Positions 1 to 7,502 are shown, counted from the stretch's first letter. The stretch: DNA of 10,182 nucleotides from JAGQTE01 sp964648005 (GCA_964648005.1 CAZYKR010000155.1:1-10182); one strand, 5' to 3'. Notes: generated by a model not told the origin, from the letters alone. Program-made: numbers and translations.

Positions 1-90
1 GACCTGACCGGCGCTGTGCTCACTGGTGACGACCTCACCGGCGCCGACCTCACGAACGCCGACCTGACCGGCGCCGACCTCACCGGCACC
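1..90 (+). repeat. Tandem 15-nt pentapeptide-coding repeats
   Basis: Six consecutive in-frame 15-nt units related to GACCTSACCGGCGCC, each encoding one pentapeptide (DLTGA, VLTGD, DLTGA, DLTNA, DLTGA, DLTGT). Similar, less uniform units recur through the gene, notably around 649-756. This is coding repetition, not an intergenic repeat. Confidence 0.8.
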
Positions 91-870
91 AAGCTCATCA
101 ATGCACAAGCGTCCGGCGCGGTGTTCACGGGCGCGACGATCACGAACGCCTCGATCACCGGGGCGAACCTGGCGGGCGCGACGGGCCTGGAGGGCGTCGG
201 ACTGCTGAGCACGACGTCCAACTGGACTGGCACGAACCTGGCCGACACCGGGGTCTCGTTCGCCGGCGCGTCCTTCAACGGGATCACGATCTTCAACAAG
301 ACGCTCACGGGCGCAGACCTGTCACGACTCGACCTGTCAGGCGCCACCTCGGTCTGGGCGTCGCTCACCAACGTGAACTTCACCGGTGCGAACCTCACCG
401 GCGCCACCTTCACCTTCGCCACCCTCACCGGCTCGACCTTCGCCGGCGCCAACCTCACCGGCACCGGCTTCGCCGGCGCTCGCATCGAGGCCGTCACGTT
501 CACCGGCGCCGTCGGGATGACCACCCCACAACTGCTGACCACCTACCAGTTCTGGGAACGCGCCATCCTCGCCGGCGCCCCCGTGAACCTCTCCGGCGCC
601 GACCTCAGCCTCCACTGGCTGCGCGGCATCGACCTCAGCGGCATCCCGCTCACCGGCGCCAACCTGACCGGCCGCGACCTCACCGGCGCGCTGCTCGCCG
701 GGACGGACCTCGCCGGCGCGAACCTCACCCATGCCAACCTCACCGGCGCGACGGGCACCCCGTCCGGCGGAACGACGGCCGTCTACGCCAACACGACCTG
801 CCCCGACGGCACGACGGCCTCACCAGCAACGGCGCAGACCACCTGCGTCGGCCACGGCGTGGGCGCCTGA
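1..870 (+). CDS. Pentapeptide-repeat protein, 5'-truncated by window edge
   Basis: Reading frame 1 is open from the first base to a TGA at 868-870, giving 289 residues. The repeat is already running at base 1, so the true start lies upstream and the GTG at 16 is internal. Most of the protein is built of five-residue units of the type A(D/N)LTG, which in this family stack into a right-handed quadrilateral beta-helix. Regularity is high at the N-terminal end and near residues 195-250. It is broken around residues 60-75 and 170-190, where a TTPQLL segment is typical of spacer stretches in such proteins. The tail leaves the repeat and holds the only two cysteines (about residues 267 and 282, CPDGT...TTC), which could form a disulfide, so export is likely though the signal peptide is not visible. 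No enzymatic motif is seen and the molecular role is unknown; binding or structural roles are typical. It converges on the hydrolase gene with an 11-bp gap. Confidence 0.88.
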   Translation, partial: DLTGAVLTGDDLTGADLTNADLTGADLTGTKLINAQASGAVFTGATITNASITGANLAGATGLEGVGLLSTTSNWTGTNLADTGVSFAGASFNGITIFNKTLTGADLSRLDLSGATSVWASLTNVNFTGANLTGATFTFATLTGSTFAGANLTGTGFAGARIEAVTFTGAVGMTTPQLLTTYQFWERAILAGAPVNLSGADLSLHWLRGIDLSGIPLTGANLTGRDLTGALLAGTDLAGANLTHANLTGATGTPSGGTTAVYANTTCPDGTTASPATAQTTCVGHGVGA

Positions 871-881
871 GCGACCGCCGA

Positions 882-1835
882 CTACCAGCGTTGCTCGTCG
901 AGGAATGCCGTGATGAGGCGCACCGTCGAGTGGGGATTGTCACCAGCAGCGAGGTGGCCGGCCTTCTCCACCGTCTCGAGGCGGGCGTTGGGCATCAGCG
1001 CCGCCACCTCTTCGGCACCCTGCGCCGAGAGCACGTCGCTGGCCGAGCCCCGCAGCACGAGGACGGGACAGATCACCGTCTCGGCCGCCTCCTTCACCCC
1101 GCCGAGGAACTCGTCGAGGTTGTTGGCCGGGTGATCTTCTTCGGTGACCTGGCGGAACCGCCGGCCGAAGCCGTGCTTCCACACCCACCGGCCGTCGTCG
1201 CGCTGGCGCAGATTGCGCGTCAGCGACTCGGGCCGCACGTTGCGGCGCTGGGGCAGGTACGCCGAGATCTCCTCGGCCGCCTCCTCCAGTGAGCCGAACG
1301 ACTCGTGGGCGGACATGAAGTCGATGATCTTGCGCACGCCCTCGGGCTCGAGCCGGTGCCCGACGTCGATGAGCGAGATCGACACCACCCGGTCGGGGCA
1401 GGCCTCGGCGAGGCGCAGCGACGTCAGGCCGCCGAGCGACGCCCCCACCAGCGACACGCGCCGCATGCCGAAGGCGTCGAGCAGCGGCGGCATGGTCTCG
1501 GCCAGCGCCTTCGGGCCGAAGCCGTCGGTCATCGAGTCCGAGTCGCCGTGGTTCGGGAGGTCCGGCGCCAGCACGTGGTAGCGGCCGCCGAGCGCGGCAC
1601 CGAGCTCCTCGTACATGTAGGCGGTCTGCCCGCCGCCGTGCAGGCACAGCACCGGCGGCAGCCCCCGGTGGCCCCACTCGAGGTAGTGGACCTGGCGGCC
1701 GTCGATCAGCACGAACCCGCTGCGGCCACCGGTCGGGATGTCGTGGCGCGGCACGAGCACCTCGGCGACCTCGTCGTCGACGGCGTCGGTCGCCTCGTCG
1801 GCCGTGTCGTCGGTGACGACCTCGTCGGTGCTCAT
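882..1835 (-). CDS. Alpha/beta-fold hydrolase
   Basis: A 317-residue cytosolic hydrolase of the alpha/beta-fold superfamily (esterase, lipase or C-C hydrolase type). The oxyanion region is HGGG at residues 66-69. The nucleophile elbow is GASLG with Ser133, the acid is probably Asp267 (GSASDV), and the base is His294 (KAGH). The core starts near residue 40; a cap region lies around 160-240. Residues 1-26 are an unusual acidic tail with 11 Asp or Glu. The start at 1835 is supported by a perfect AGGAGG at 1842-1847. The substrate cannot be read from sequence. Divergent transcription from an acyl-CoA-synthetase-like gene and a KstR-like palindrome upstream suggest a lipid- or steroid-like ester or ring-cleavage product, but this is inference. 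No signal peptide or membrane segment is evident. Confidence 0.9.
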   Translation of the reverse strand: MSTDEVVTDDTADEATDAVDDEVAEVLVPRHDIPTGGRSGFVLIDGRQVHYLEWGHRGLPPVLCLHGGGQTAYMYEELGAALGGRYHVLAPDLPNHGDSDSMTDGFGPKALAETMPPLLDAFGMRRVSLVGASLGGLTSLRLAEACPDRVVSISLIDVGHRLEPEGVRKIIDFMSAHESFGSLEEAAEEISAYLPQRRNVRPESLTRNLRQRDDGRWVWKHGFGRRFRQVTEEDHPANNLDEFLGGVKEAAETVICPVLVLRGSASDVLSAQGAEEVAALMPNARLETVEKAGHLAAGDNPHSTVRLITAFLDEQRW

Positions 1836-1841
1836 GGGGAA

Positions 1842-1847
1842 CCTCCT
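1842..1847 (-). promoter_or_regulatory. Strong Shine-Dalgarno site of the hydrolase gene
   Basis: Read on the minus strand, AGGAGG lies six bases before the ATG at 1835. It fixes the start, and so keeps the acidic N-terminal tail in the protein. It contrasts with several neighbours that appear leaderless. Confidence 0.75.
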
Positions 1848-1879
1848 GAGGTGAGGACCGCGCCTGCGGTTCCTCCCGT

Positions 1880-1893
1880 GAGAACACGTTCTA
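1880..1893. promoter_or_regulatory. KstR-like / TetR-type operator palindrome
   Basis: GAGAACACGTTCTA contains the inverted repeat AGAAC-AC-GTTCT. It matches the published mycobacterial KstR motif TnnAACnnGTTnnA at every fixed position except the first (G for T). KstR is the TetR-family repressor of cholesterol catabolism. The box lies 45-58 bp upstream of the hydrolase start and 66-79 bp upstream of the acyl-CoA-synthetase-like start, so it is better placed to control the hydrolase but could serve both. No regulator gene is in the window, and other TetR proteins could use a similar site. Confidence 0.5.
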
Positions 1894-1922
1894 GCGCGCT
1901 GCTCCCCGCCGCGCCCAGCACC

Positions 1923-1940
1923 CTGACGTTCGTGTCAGGT
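1923..1940. promoter_or_regulatory. Inverted-repeat operator candidate, copy 1
   Basis: CTGAC-GTTCGT-GTCAG (1923-1938) is an inverted repeat followed by GT. The 18-nt stretch is nearly the same as the one before the lipoate-ligase-like gene (8372-8389), with 15 of 18 bases identical: CTGACnnTnGTGTCAGGT. It ends about 20 bp before the ATG at 1959 and would overlap the -35 to spacer region of a leaderless promoter, a repressor-like position. This copy is the less symmetric of the two. Confidence 0.5.
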
Positions 1941-1946
1941 CTCTGG

Positions 1947-1952
1947 CAAGCT
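1947..1952 (+). promoter_or_regulatory. Weak -10-like hexamer, leaderless start
   Basis: CAAGCT keeps the conserved A at position 2 and T at position 6 of the actinobacterial -10 (TAnnnT) and lies six bases before the ATG at 1959. The same spacing is seen at 8389 and 7503. No Shine-Dalgarno sequence precedes this start, so leaderless transcription is plausible. Confidence 0.35.
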
Positions 1953-1958
1953 GACCCG

Positions 1959-3566
1959 ATGGGCATCGACCAGCTGCACGCCATGACCGTCGGCGATCTC
2001 CCCCGCGAACACCGCCGCAGCTACCCCGACCGCATCGCCGTCGTCGACGGCGAGACCCGCCTCACCTGGCCCGCCTTCGACGACCGGGTGAACCAACTCG
2101 CCCAAGCACTCACCGCCGACGGGGTCGGCGAAGGCGATCGCATCCTGTGGCTCGGGCAGAACTCCTTCCGCATCCTGGAGTGCCTCTGCGCCGCCGCCAA
2201 GCTCGGCGCCATGTTCTGCCCGGCCAACTGGCGTCAGTCGGCGGCCGAGGTGGCGTTCGTCGTGCGCGACCTCGACCCTGCGCTGGTGGTGTGGCAGGAG
2301 GCGGAGATCGGTGACGTCGTCCGCGACGCCCGAGCGATGCTCGACACCGATGACGGCGGGGCCGCCGATGCCGCCGATGCCAGCCGGGTCCTGCGTGCCC
2401 GCTGGGTGCAGCACGACGCCGGATCGGCCGACGACCCTGACGGCGCGCCCGACGGCAGCTACGAAGCGCTCCTCGCCACCGGCAGCACCGACGACCTGGA
2501 CCTCGCTGTCGACCCGGCGGCGCCGGCGCTGCTGATGTACACCGCGGCGTTCGCCGGCACCCCGAACGCCGCCATGCTGTCGCACACCGCCGTGCTCACG
2601 CAGGACCTGGTCATGGGGATGATGCAGGAGATCTCGAGCGAGTACCGGTACCTGAACTGTGGGCCGCTGTTCCACATCGCCACCTTCATGACGACGATGG
2701 CCACGTTCCACTTCGGCGGCACCAACGTGTTCACCCCGCGCGTCGACGCCGACGAGTTGTGCCGGCTCATCGACGCCGAGCGCTGCACCGGCGCCTTCCT
2801 GATGGGCCCGACGATCAAGGAGATCCTCGAGCTCAACGCCGACGGGCGCTACGACCTGACGTCGCTGCGAGCGTTCGGCGGGGTGTCCAAGCGCTGGGAC
2901 GCCATGATCACCGTCGACACCAGCCCGTGGGCCCGCAAGCCGGCGGGCTTCGGGCAGACCGAGTGCATGGGCATGCTGACGCTCAACGCCTGGGGCGGCG
3001 ACGCCGTCGGCAACTCCGGGCGGCCGACGCCGATGACCCAGGTGCGCATCGTCGACCCCGACGGCGTGGAGGTGCCGCCCGGCGAGACCGGCGAGATCGT
3101 GGCGCGCGGGGCGACCATGCACCACGGCTACTACAACCGGCCCGAGCTGAACGCGGCGCGCCTCGCCGGCGGCTGGCACCACACCAACGACCTCGGCCGG
3201 CGCGAGGCCGACGGCTCGATCACCTTCGTGGGGCCCAAGGGCCGATTGATCAAGTCGGCGGCCGAGAACATCTACCCCGCCGAGGTCGAGGCGTGCCTGC
3301 GCACGCACACGGCCGTCGCCGACGTGGCAGTGATCGGCGTGCCCGACCCGACGTGGGACCAGAGCGTCAAGGCCATCGTCGTGCTGCACGCCGACGCCGA
3401 TGCCACCGAGGCCGACCTCATCGAGCACTGCCGAGCCACCATCGCCTCGTACAAGAAGCCCCGCAGCGTGGAGTTCGTCGACGTGCTCCCCCGCGACGGC
3501 TGGGCCATCGACTACGACGCGCTCGACGAACGCTTCGGCGGCGGCGGCTACCCCGGCGCCGGCTGA
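1959..3566 (+). CDS. Acyl-CoA synthetase-like AMP-binding protein with degenerate motifs
   Basis: A 535-residue member of the ANL superfamily (FadD / AMP-dependent ligase type), which normally makes acyl-CoA from a carboxylic acid, ATP and CoA. Its length is usual for FadD proteins. Recognisable motifs are FGQTE at 331-335 (A5), the ND-LGR segment with Asp411 (A7), and AAENIYPAEVE at 434-444. Several key positions are altered. The phosphate-binding loop is YTAAFAGTPNAA (194-205) instead of YTSGTTGxPKG, with Asn203 where the lysine is expected. SGGEN is SAAEN. The C-terminal PRxxxGK motif carrying the catalytic A10 lysine reads PRDGWAIDYD (511-520), with no lysine. A glycine-rich GGGGYPGAG tail ends the protein. 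I recall related actinobacterial AMP-binding proteins with a YTAAF-type loop, so this may be a divergent subfamily rather than a decayed gene. Start chosen for the leaderless arrangement; the ATG at 1983 is an alternative. Confidence 0.85.
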   Translation: MGIDQLHAMTVGDLPREHRRSYPDRIAVVDGETRLTWPAFDDRVNQLAQALTADGVGEGDRILWLGQNSFRILECLCAAAKLGAMFCPANWRQSAAEVAFVVRDLDPALVVWQEAEIGDVVRDARAMLDTDDGGAADAADASRVLRARWVQHDAGSADDPDGAPDGSYEALLATGSTDDLDLAVDPAAPALLMYTAAFAGTPNAAMLSHTAVLTQDLVMGMMQEISSEYRYLNCGPLFHIATFMTTMATFHFGGTNVFTPRVDADELCRLIDAERCTGAFLMGPTIKEILELNADGRYDLTSLRAFGGVSKRWDAMITVDTSPWARKPAGFGQTECMGMLTLNAWGGDAVGNSGRPTPMTQVRIVDPDGVEVPPGETGEIVARGATMHHGYYNRPELNAARLAGGWHHTNDLGRREADGSITFVGPKGRLIKSAAENIYPAEVEACLRTHTAVADVAVIGVPDPTWDQSVKAIVVLHADADATEADLIEHCRATIASYKKPRSVEFVDVLPRDGWAIDYDALDERFGGGGYPGAG

Positions 3567-3600
3567 TCGGCACCGCGGCGTGGCGTGAAGGCAGTCCGTC

Positions 3601-4056
3601 TCAGGGGCGGCTGAAGAAGACGATCCGGCGGCGGGCGAAGCGCCAGCGATCCCCGTCGCGCACCACCTCGTCGTGGTAGCGACCCGACGACGTGATGGTG
3701 AACTCGCCGTACATGGCGTGCTCCCCCTCGCCGACCTGCGACGCCTCCACCGGCGCCAGGAACAGGTAGTCGGTCACCGCCGTGGCCCGGCCGGCGGCGG
3801 CGTCGACGTCGATCACCGAACTGGAGATCACGTGCTTGCCGCGACGCTCGGGTGGCTGGGCCTGCACCATGAACCCGGCGATGGCGTCGCGCCCGGCGTG
3901 CACCATGCCCATCACCTCGAAGGTGGCGTCGGCGCAGAACAGCTGAGCGAACTCGGCGAAGCGGCCGTCATCGCAGGTGTGGCAGTACTCGGCCAGCAGG
4001 CGCCGGATGGCCTCGGCGGCGACGAGCGTCTCGACGTCGGTGGCGCTGGTGGTCAT
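3601..4056 (-). CDS. NTF2/SnoaL-like small protein, probable isomerase or dehydratase
   Basis: A 151-residue single-domain protein of the nuclear-transport-factor-2-like (SnoaL) fold. An N-terminal helical part with EYCHTCDDGRF (23-33) and a FCADATFEV strand is followed by a conserved GKH (His74) and C-terminal beta strands ending RRRIVFFSRP. Tyr24, Asp29/Asp30 and His74 sit where dehydratase- and isomerase-type members of the fold place pocket residues, but members of this fold are catalytically diverse and no reaction can be assigned. The start at 4056 overlaps the stop of the c-di-GMP gene as ATGA (4053-4056), and a GGGAG lies about 7 bases upstream, so translational coupling is likely. 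It converges on the acyl-CoA-synthetase-like gene with a 34-bp gap. Confidence 0.82.
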   Translation of the reverse strand: MTTSATDVETLVAAEAIRRLLAEYCHTCDDGRFAEFAQLFCADATFEVMGMVHAGRDAIAGFMVQAQPPERRGKHVISSSVIDVDAAAGRATAVTDYLFLAPVEASQVGEGEHAMYGEFTITSSGRYHDEVVRDGDRWRFARRRIVFFSRP

Positions 4057-6668
4057 GGTCGACTCCCACGATCGAGCAGGCCGGCGAGATCCTCTGCCGG
4101 CATCGGACGGGCGAAGAGGAAGCCTTGGCCATAGGTGCAGCCGAGCGACCGAAGGGCGTCGGCCTGCGCCGTCGTCTCGACGCCCTCGGCCACGACGTCG
4201 AGCTCGAGCGTCGACGCCAGGCTCAGCACCGACGCCACGATCGAGCGGTCCCGCGACGACTCGTCCACGTGCTGGACGAAGCTGCGGTCGACCTTCACGA
4301 CGTCGATCGGGAAGTCGAGCAGGTAGGTGAGCGACGAGTACCCGGTGCCGAAGTCGTCGAGGGCGATGCGCACGCCCGTGGCCTTGAGCTCGTCGAGGGT
4401 GCGCCGTGCGATGGCGGCGTCGGCGAGCAGCATCGTCTCGGTCAGCTCGAACGTCACCCGGTCGGGATCGGCCCCGGTCTCGGCCAGCACCGTCGCCACC
4501 ACATCGGCCAGGCCCGGCTCGGTGAGCTGGCGCGCCGACAGGTTGATCGCCACGCCCAGCTCCACGTCGAGGTCGTCCTGCCACACGGCGAGCTGTTCGC
4601 ACGCCTGGCGCAGCACCCAGGCGCCGATCGGCACGATGAGGCCCGAGTCCTCGGCCACCGGGATGAACTCGTTCGGACCGACCAGACCACGTTCGGGGTG
4701 GTTCCAGCGCAGGAGGGCCTCGACGCCGACGACGCGCTCGTCGTCGAGGTGGATGACCGGCTGGTAGTGCAACACCAGCTCGTCGCGCTCGCGGCCACGG
4801 CGCAGCGCCAGCTCGGTGCGGCGGCGGTGCTCGACGGCGCCGCGCATGTCCTCGTCGAAGACCTCGTAGCGCGCCACGCTCGAGGTGCGCGCCCGTCCCA
4901 TCGCCAGCGCGGCGTTGGCGATGAGCGTCTCGGCGGCGTCGGGGTCGTCGCCGGCGGCGATACCGACCGTGGCGTCGACGAACGCCTCGTCGCCCGCCAC
5001 CTCGAACGGCTCGTTGACCGCCTCGACGATGGCGGTGGCGAAGCCGACCACCTCGGTGACGTCATCGAGGTCCTCGACGGCGACGGCGAAGGTGGCGGTG
5101 CCGACGCGGGCCAGGGTCGTGAAGCCGATCGGCGCCTCGAGCGCCCGTTCGATGCGCTCCGCCGCCACCCGGATCAGCTCGTCACCGGCCTCGTGGCCGA
5201 GCGACTCGATGACCGGCGCCAGGCGGTCGATCTCGACGAAGAGCACCGACACCGCCCGGCCGGTGCGCCGGGCGCGCTCGAGCGCGTCCTCGAGCTGGGC
5301 GCGGAACAGCACCCGGTTGGCGAGCCCCGTCGCCGGGTCGTGCGTGGCCATGTGCTCGAGCCGATGCTCGAACTCGAGCCGCTCGGAGATGTCGCGCAGC
5401 ACTCCCGTGAACAGCCGGCCCTCGCCCGTCGTCACCTCGGTGACCGCCAGCTCGATGGGTACGGGCGTGCCGTCGGCGCGCCACCCGGGCAGCTCCTGGG
5501 TGCCCAACCCGACGAGCGTCGGCGCCGCGCCGGACAGGTAGTGCTCGAAGCGCGCCTGGAAGCCGTCGCGGACCTCGGGGGCGAGGAGGTCGGTCCAACG
5601 GAGGCGGCCGATGACCTGATCCGAGTCGACCCCGAAGATGCGCTCGGCGGCAGCGTTGAACTCGAGGATCGTGCCCGCTTCGTCGGTGGTGACGATGCCC
5701 TCGGCGGCGGTCTCGACGATGGCGCGCAGGCGCTCCTCCCGCTCGGCAAGACGCTCCTCGGCCACGCGGTGGTCGGTCACGTCGGCCGACGAGCCGACGG
5801 CGCCCGCGGCGACACCCTGCTCGTCGAGCAACGCCGAGATGCGCACACGCACCCAGCGCAGCGAGCCGTCCGGCCGGACGATGCGGTACTCCGCGAGGAG
5901 GGGCTCGTGGTCGTCGAAGAGCCGGCGGACCGCGTCGGTGAACTGCGGCCGATCGTCCGGGTGGATCGTCTCGAAGGCGCCGTTCGGGCTGAGGAGGTCC
6001 TCGAGCGTTCGTCCCGTCTGCTCGCGCACCTGCGGGTTGGCGTAGAGGAGGCTGGCGTCGGGGGCGAGCACGAAGATGCCGATCGGCGCCTCGGTGGCCA
6101 GGAGGCGGAACCGCTCCTCGGAGTCGCGCAGCGCCTCCGCCACGGATCGGTTGATGCGCGAGTGCGCCTCGAGACGCTCGGCCGTCACGTACTGATCGGT
6201 GGTGTCGAGCGAGATCGCCATGACCCGCCGGCTCTCGGGCACGGGCGTGACGAGGTTCCAGAACTGCCACGGCGACCCGGCGGTCTCGCCGGTCGCCATG
6301 AACGTGTGCGGCGTCGCTTCCGCGACCACCCGCTCCACAGCCTCGGCACCGAGCTCGCCGAACACGGTGACCGGCTGACCCACCAACACGTCGTCGTCGA
6401 GGCCGAGCCGACGCTGCCCGCCGCCGAAGCACGTCGTGAACCGGCGTTCCTCGTCGACGGCCCACACCACGATCGGCAGCACCGAGGCGATCGACCGCAG
6501 GTGGCGCTCGCCTGCCGAGCCCGGGGCGCCGAGCACCTCCATGGCAAAGCTCGTGAACGCCATAGCCATGGATTCGTCGACCGGCTGGACGGCGCCGTCG
6601 GCCTCAGCGACGGCGCGCACGGGGTGGGCCGCGCCGCTGGCTCCCCTCACGTGCTCGTCCTCACCCAT
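4053..6668 (-). CDS. PAS-PAS-PAS-GGDEF(degenerate)-EAL c-di-GMP phosphodiesterase
   Basis: An 871-residue signalling protein without evident membrane segments, so probably cytosolic. A weak PAS-like domain spans about 55-165, clear PAS domains about 183-305 and 310-435, a GGDEF domain about 445-605 and an EAL domain about 618-868. Short charged helices join the domains. The GGDEF domain keeps HDPATGLANR but its signature is GTATF (523-527), the metal-binding Asp is Glu479, and there is no RxxD inhibitory site, so cyclase activity is unlikely. The EAL domain looks active: EALLRW (Glu650), Asn709, ELTE (Glu741), DDFGTGYSS (Asp771, Asp772), Lys792, AEGVET (Glu828) and Gln848. It probably hydrolyses c-di-GMP to pGpG under control of PAS ligands or redox and light cofactors that cannot be told from sequence. 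Start at 6668 follows a G-rich GGGGGACGAGG stretch. The stop overlaps the NTF2-like start. Confidence 0.93.
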   Translation of the reverse strand: MGEDEHVRGASGAAHPVRAVAEADGAVQPVDESMAMAFTSFAMEVLGAPGSAGERHLRSIASVLPIVVWAVDEERRFTTCFGGGQRRLGLDDDVLVGQPVTVFGELGAEAVERVVAEATPHTFMATGETAGSPWQFWNLVTPVPESRRVMAISLDTTDQYVTAERLEAHSRINRSVAEALRDSEERFRLLATEAPIGIFVLAPDASLLYANPQVREQTGRTLEDLLSPNGAFETIHPDDRPQFTDAVRRLFDDHEPLLAEYRIVRPDGSLRWVRVRISALLDEQGVAAGAVGSSADVTDHRVAEERLAEREERLRAIVETAAEGIVTTDEAGTILEFNAAAERIFGVDSDQVIGRLRWTDLLAPEVRDGFQARFEHYLSGAAPTLVGLGTQELPGWRADGTPVPIELAVTEVTTGEGRLFTGVLRDISERLEFEHRLEHMATHDPATGLANRVLFRAQLEDALERARRTGRAVSVLFVEIDRLAPVIESLGHEAGDELIRVAAERIERALEAPIGFTTLARVGTATFAVAVEDLDDVTEVVGFATAIVEAVNEPFEVAGDEAFVDATVGIAAGDDPDAAETLIANAALAMGRARTSSVARYEVFDEDMRGAVEHRRRTELALRRGRERDELVLHYQPVIHLDDERVVGVEALLRWNHPERGLVGPNEFIPVAEDSGLIVPIGAWVLRQACEQLAVWQDDLDVELGVAINLSARQLTEPGLADVVATVLAETGADPDRVTFELTETMLLADAAIARRTLDELKATGVRIALDDFGTGYSSLTYLLDFPIDVVKVDRSFVQHVDESSRDRSIVASVLSLASTLELDVVAEGVETTAQADALRSLGCTYGQGFLFARPMPAEDLAGLLDRGSRP

Positions 6669-6691
6669 GCCTCGTCCCCCGACGGTCGGTC

Positions 6692-6697
6692 ATCGTA
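6692..6697 (-). promoter_or_regulatory. Candidate -10 of the PAS-GGDEF-EAL gene
   Basis: On the minus strand, TACGAT fits TAnnnT and lies 23 bases before the ATG at 6668, just after the stop of the SDR gene. It would give a short leader containing the G-rich ribosome-binding stretch and could make the two downstream genes partly independent of the SDR promoter. No convincing -35 is seen. Confidence 0.35.
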
Positions 6698-6701
6698 GCG
6701 A

Positions 6702-7496
6702 TCACGTGCTCCAGCCGCCGCCGTCGGCCCGGCGCCAGCCTCCGGCGGCCCGGGTGCCGCCGTCGACGTGCACCGTCGTGCCCGTGACGAAGGCGGCGGC
6801 GTCCGAGGCGAGGAACACCGCTGCCGCCGCGACGTCGTCGGGATCGCCGGCGTACGGCAGCGGCGTGGTGATCCCGATCGGCCCGATGCCCGGGGTCGGG
6901 ATCATGTCCGGGGCGATGGCGTTGACGCGCACGCGCCGGTCGGCGAGCTCGAGCGCCAGGGTCATCGCCAGGTTGGCCACCGCCGCCTTCATGGCGGCGT
7001 ACACGGCGAACCCCGGCGCGGCGCGGTGCGCCTCGACCGACGTGATGACGATGATGCTCCCGCCACCGCCGCGGGGCCCTGCCGGAGGCGGCACGTGGGG
7101 CACGACGAGCTGGATCAGGTCGACGACGCTCGTGAAGTTCTCCGCCACCAGCGCGTCGCGACCCTTGGGTGCCACATCGACGAGGTCGGAGCGGAAGCCG
7201 CCGCCAGCGTTGGCGACCACCACATCGATGCCGCCCAGCGCCTCAGCGACCTCGGCGATCCACGCCGCCTGCGCCTCGGCGTCGCGCACGTCGAGCACAC
7301 CGACGGGTGCGGCGCGCCCTGACCGTTCGGCACACCGATCGGCCACCGCCGCGACCTCGGGCGCACGATCGCAGACCGCCACCGCCGCACCGCAGGCGGC
7401 GAAGGCGTCGGCGACGGCGGCACCGATGCCCTGCGCCGCGCCGGTCACGACACAGCGCCGACCGGTGAGCGCGAACGCAGCGGGATCGATGGTCAT
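6702..7496 (-). CDS. SDR-family NAD(P)-dependent oxidoreductase
   Basis: A 264-residue classical short-chain dehydrogenase/reductase. The cofactor loop is TGAAQGIG (18-25). Asp43 after the second strand favours NAD(H). NAG is at 96-98. The catalytic tetrad is Asn120, Ser153, Tyr166 and Lys170 (YAAMK). An HVDGG motif lies near the C-terminus, usual for FabG-like SDRs. The substrate, presumably a hydroxyl or keto group, cannot be read. It is first of a minus-strand run with 33 bp to the PAS-GGDEF-EAL gene, and its start lies 66 bp from the divergent SDR gene at 7563. It is clearly less similar to the two plus-strand SDRs than they are to each other. The ATG at 7496 has a -10-like hexamer six bases upstream and no Shine-Dalgarno. 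Confidence 0.92.
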   Translation of the reverse strand: MTIDPAAFALTGRRCVVTGAAQGIGAAVADAFAACGAAVAVCDRAPEVAAVADRCAERSGRAAPVGVLDVRDAEAQAAWIAEVAEALGGIDVVVANAGGGFRSDLVDVAPKGRDALVAENFTSVVDLIQLVVPHVPPPAGPRGGGGSIIVITSVEAHRAAPGFAVYAAMKAAVANLAMTLALELADRRVRVNAIAPDMIPTPGIGPIGITTPLPYAGDPDDVAAAAVFLASDAAAFVTGTTVHVDGGTRAAGGWRRADGGGWST

Positions 7497-7502
7497 GGCG
7501 TC

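Noticed and set aside
337..732. Antisense frame with regular GEVRAGEV-type repeats
   Set aside because: The periodicity is the reverse reading of the 15-nt pentapeptide units on the plus strand.
1305..1958. In-frame N-terminal extension of the acyl-CoA-synthetase-like gene
   Set aside because: It would overlap the hydrolase gene and the divergent promoter, has shadow composition, and the AMP-binding homology begins after 1959.
1935..3428. Long open frame antisense to the acyl-CoA-synthetase-like gene
   Set aside because: It has the low-complexity Val/Gly/His/Arg composition of a high-GC shadow frame and no family motif, while the plus strand encodes a clear AMP-binding protein.
3560..3602. 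Possible terminator between the convergent genes
   Set aside because: Only a 4-bp GCCG/CGGC stem with no T-run was seen, too weak to call in such GC-rich DNA.
4057..4602. In-frame N-terminal extension of the NTF2-like gene
   Set aside because: It lies within the EAL domain coding region, is Arg-rich, and the ATGA overlap with an upstream GGGAG gives a proper start at 4056.
4125..6698. Very long plus-strand open frame opposite the PAS-GGDEF-EAL gene
   Set aside because: The translation is Arg/His/Gly/Val-rich with no domain, and the minus strand carries intact PAS and EAL motifs. It is a codon-bias shadow.
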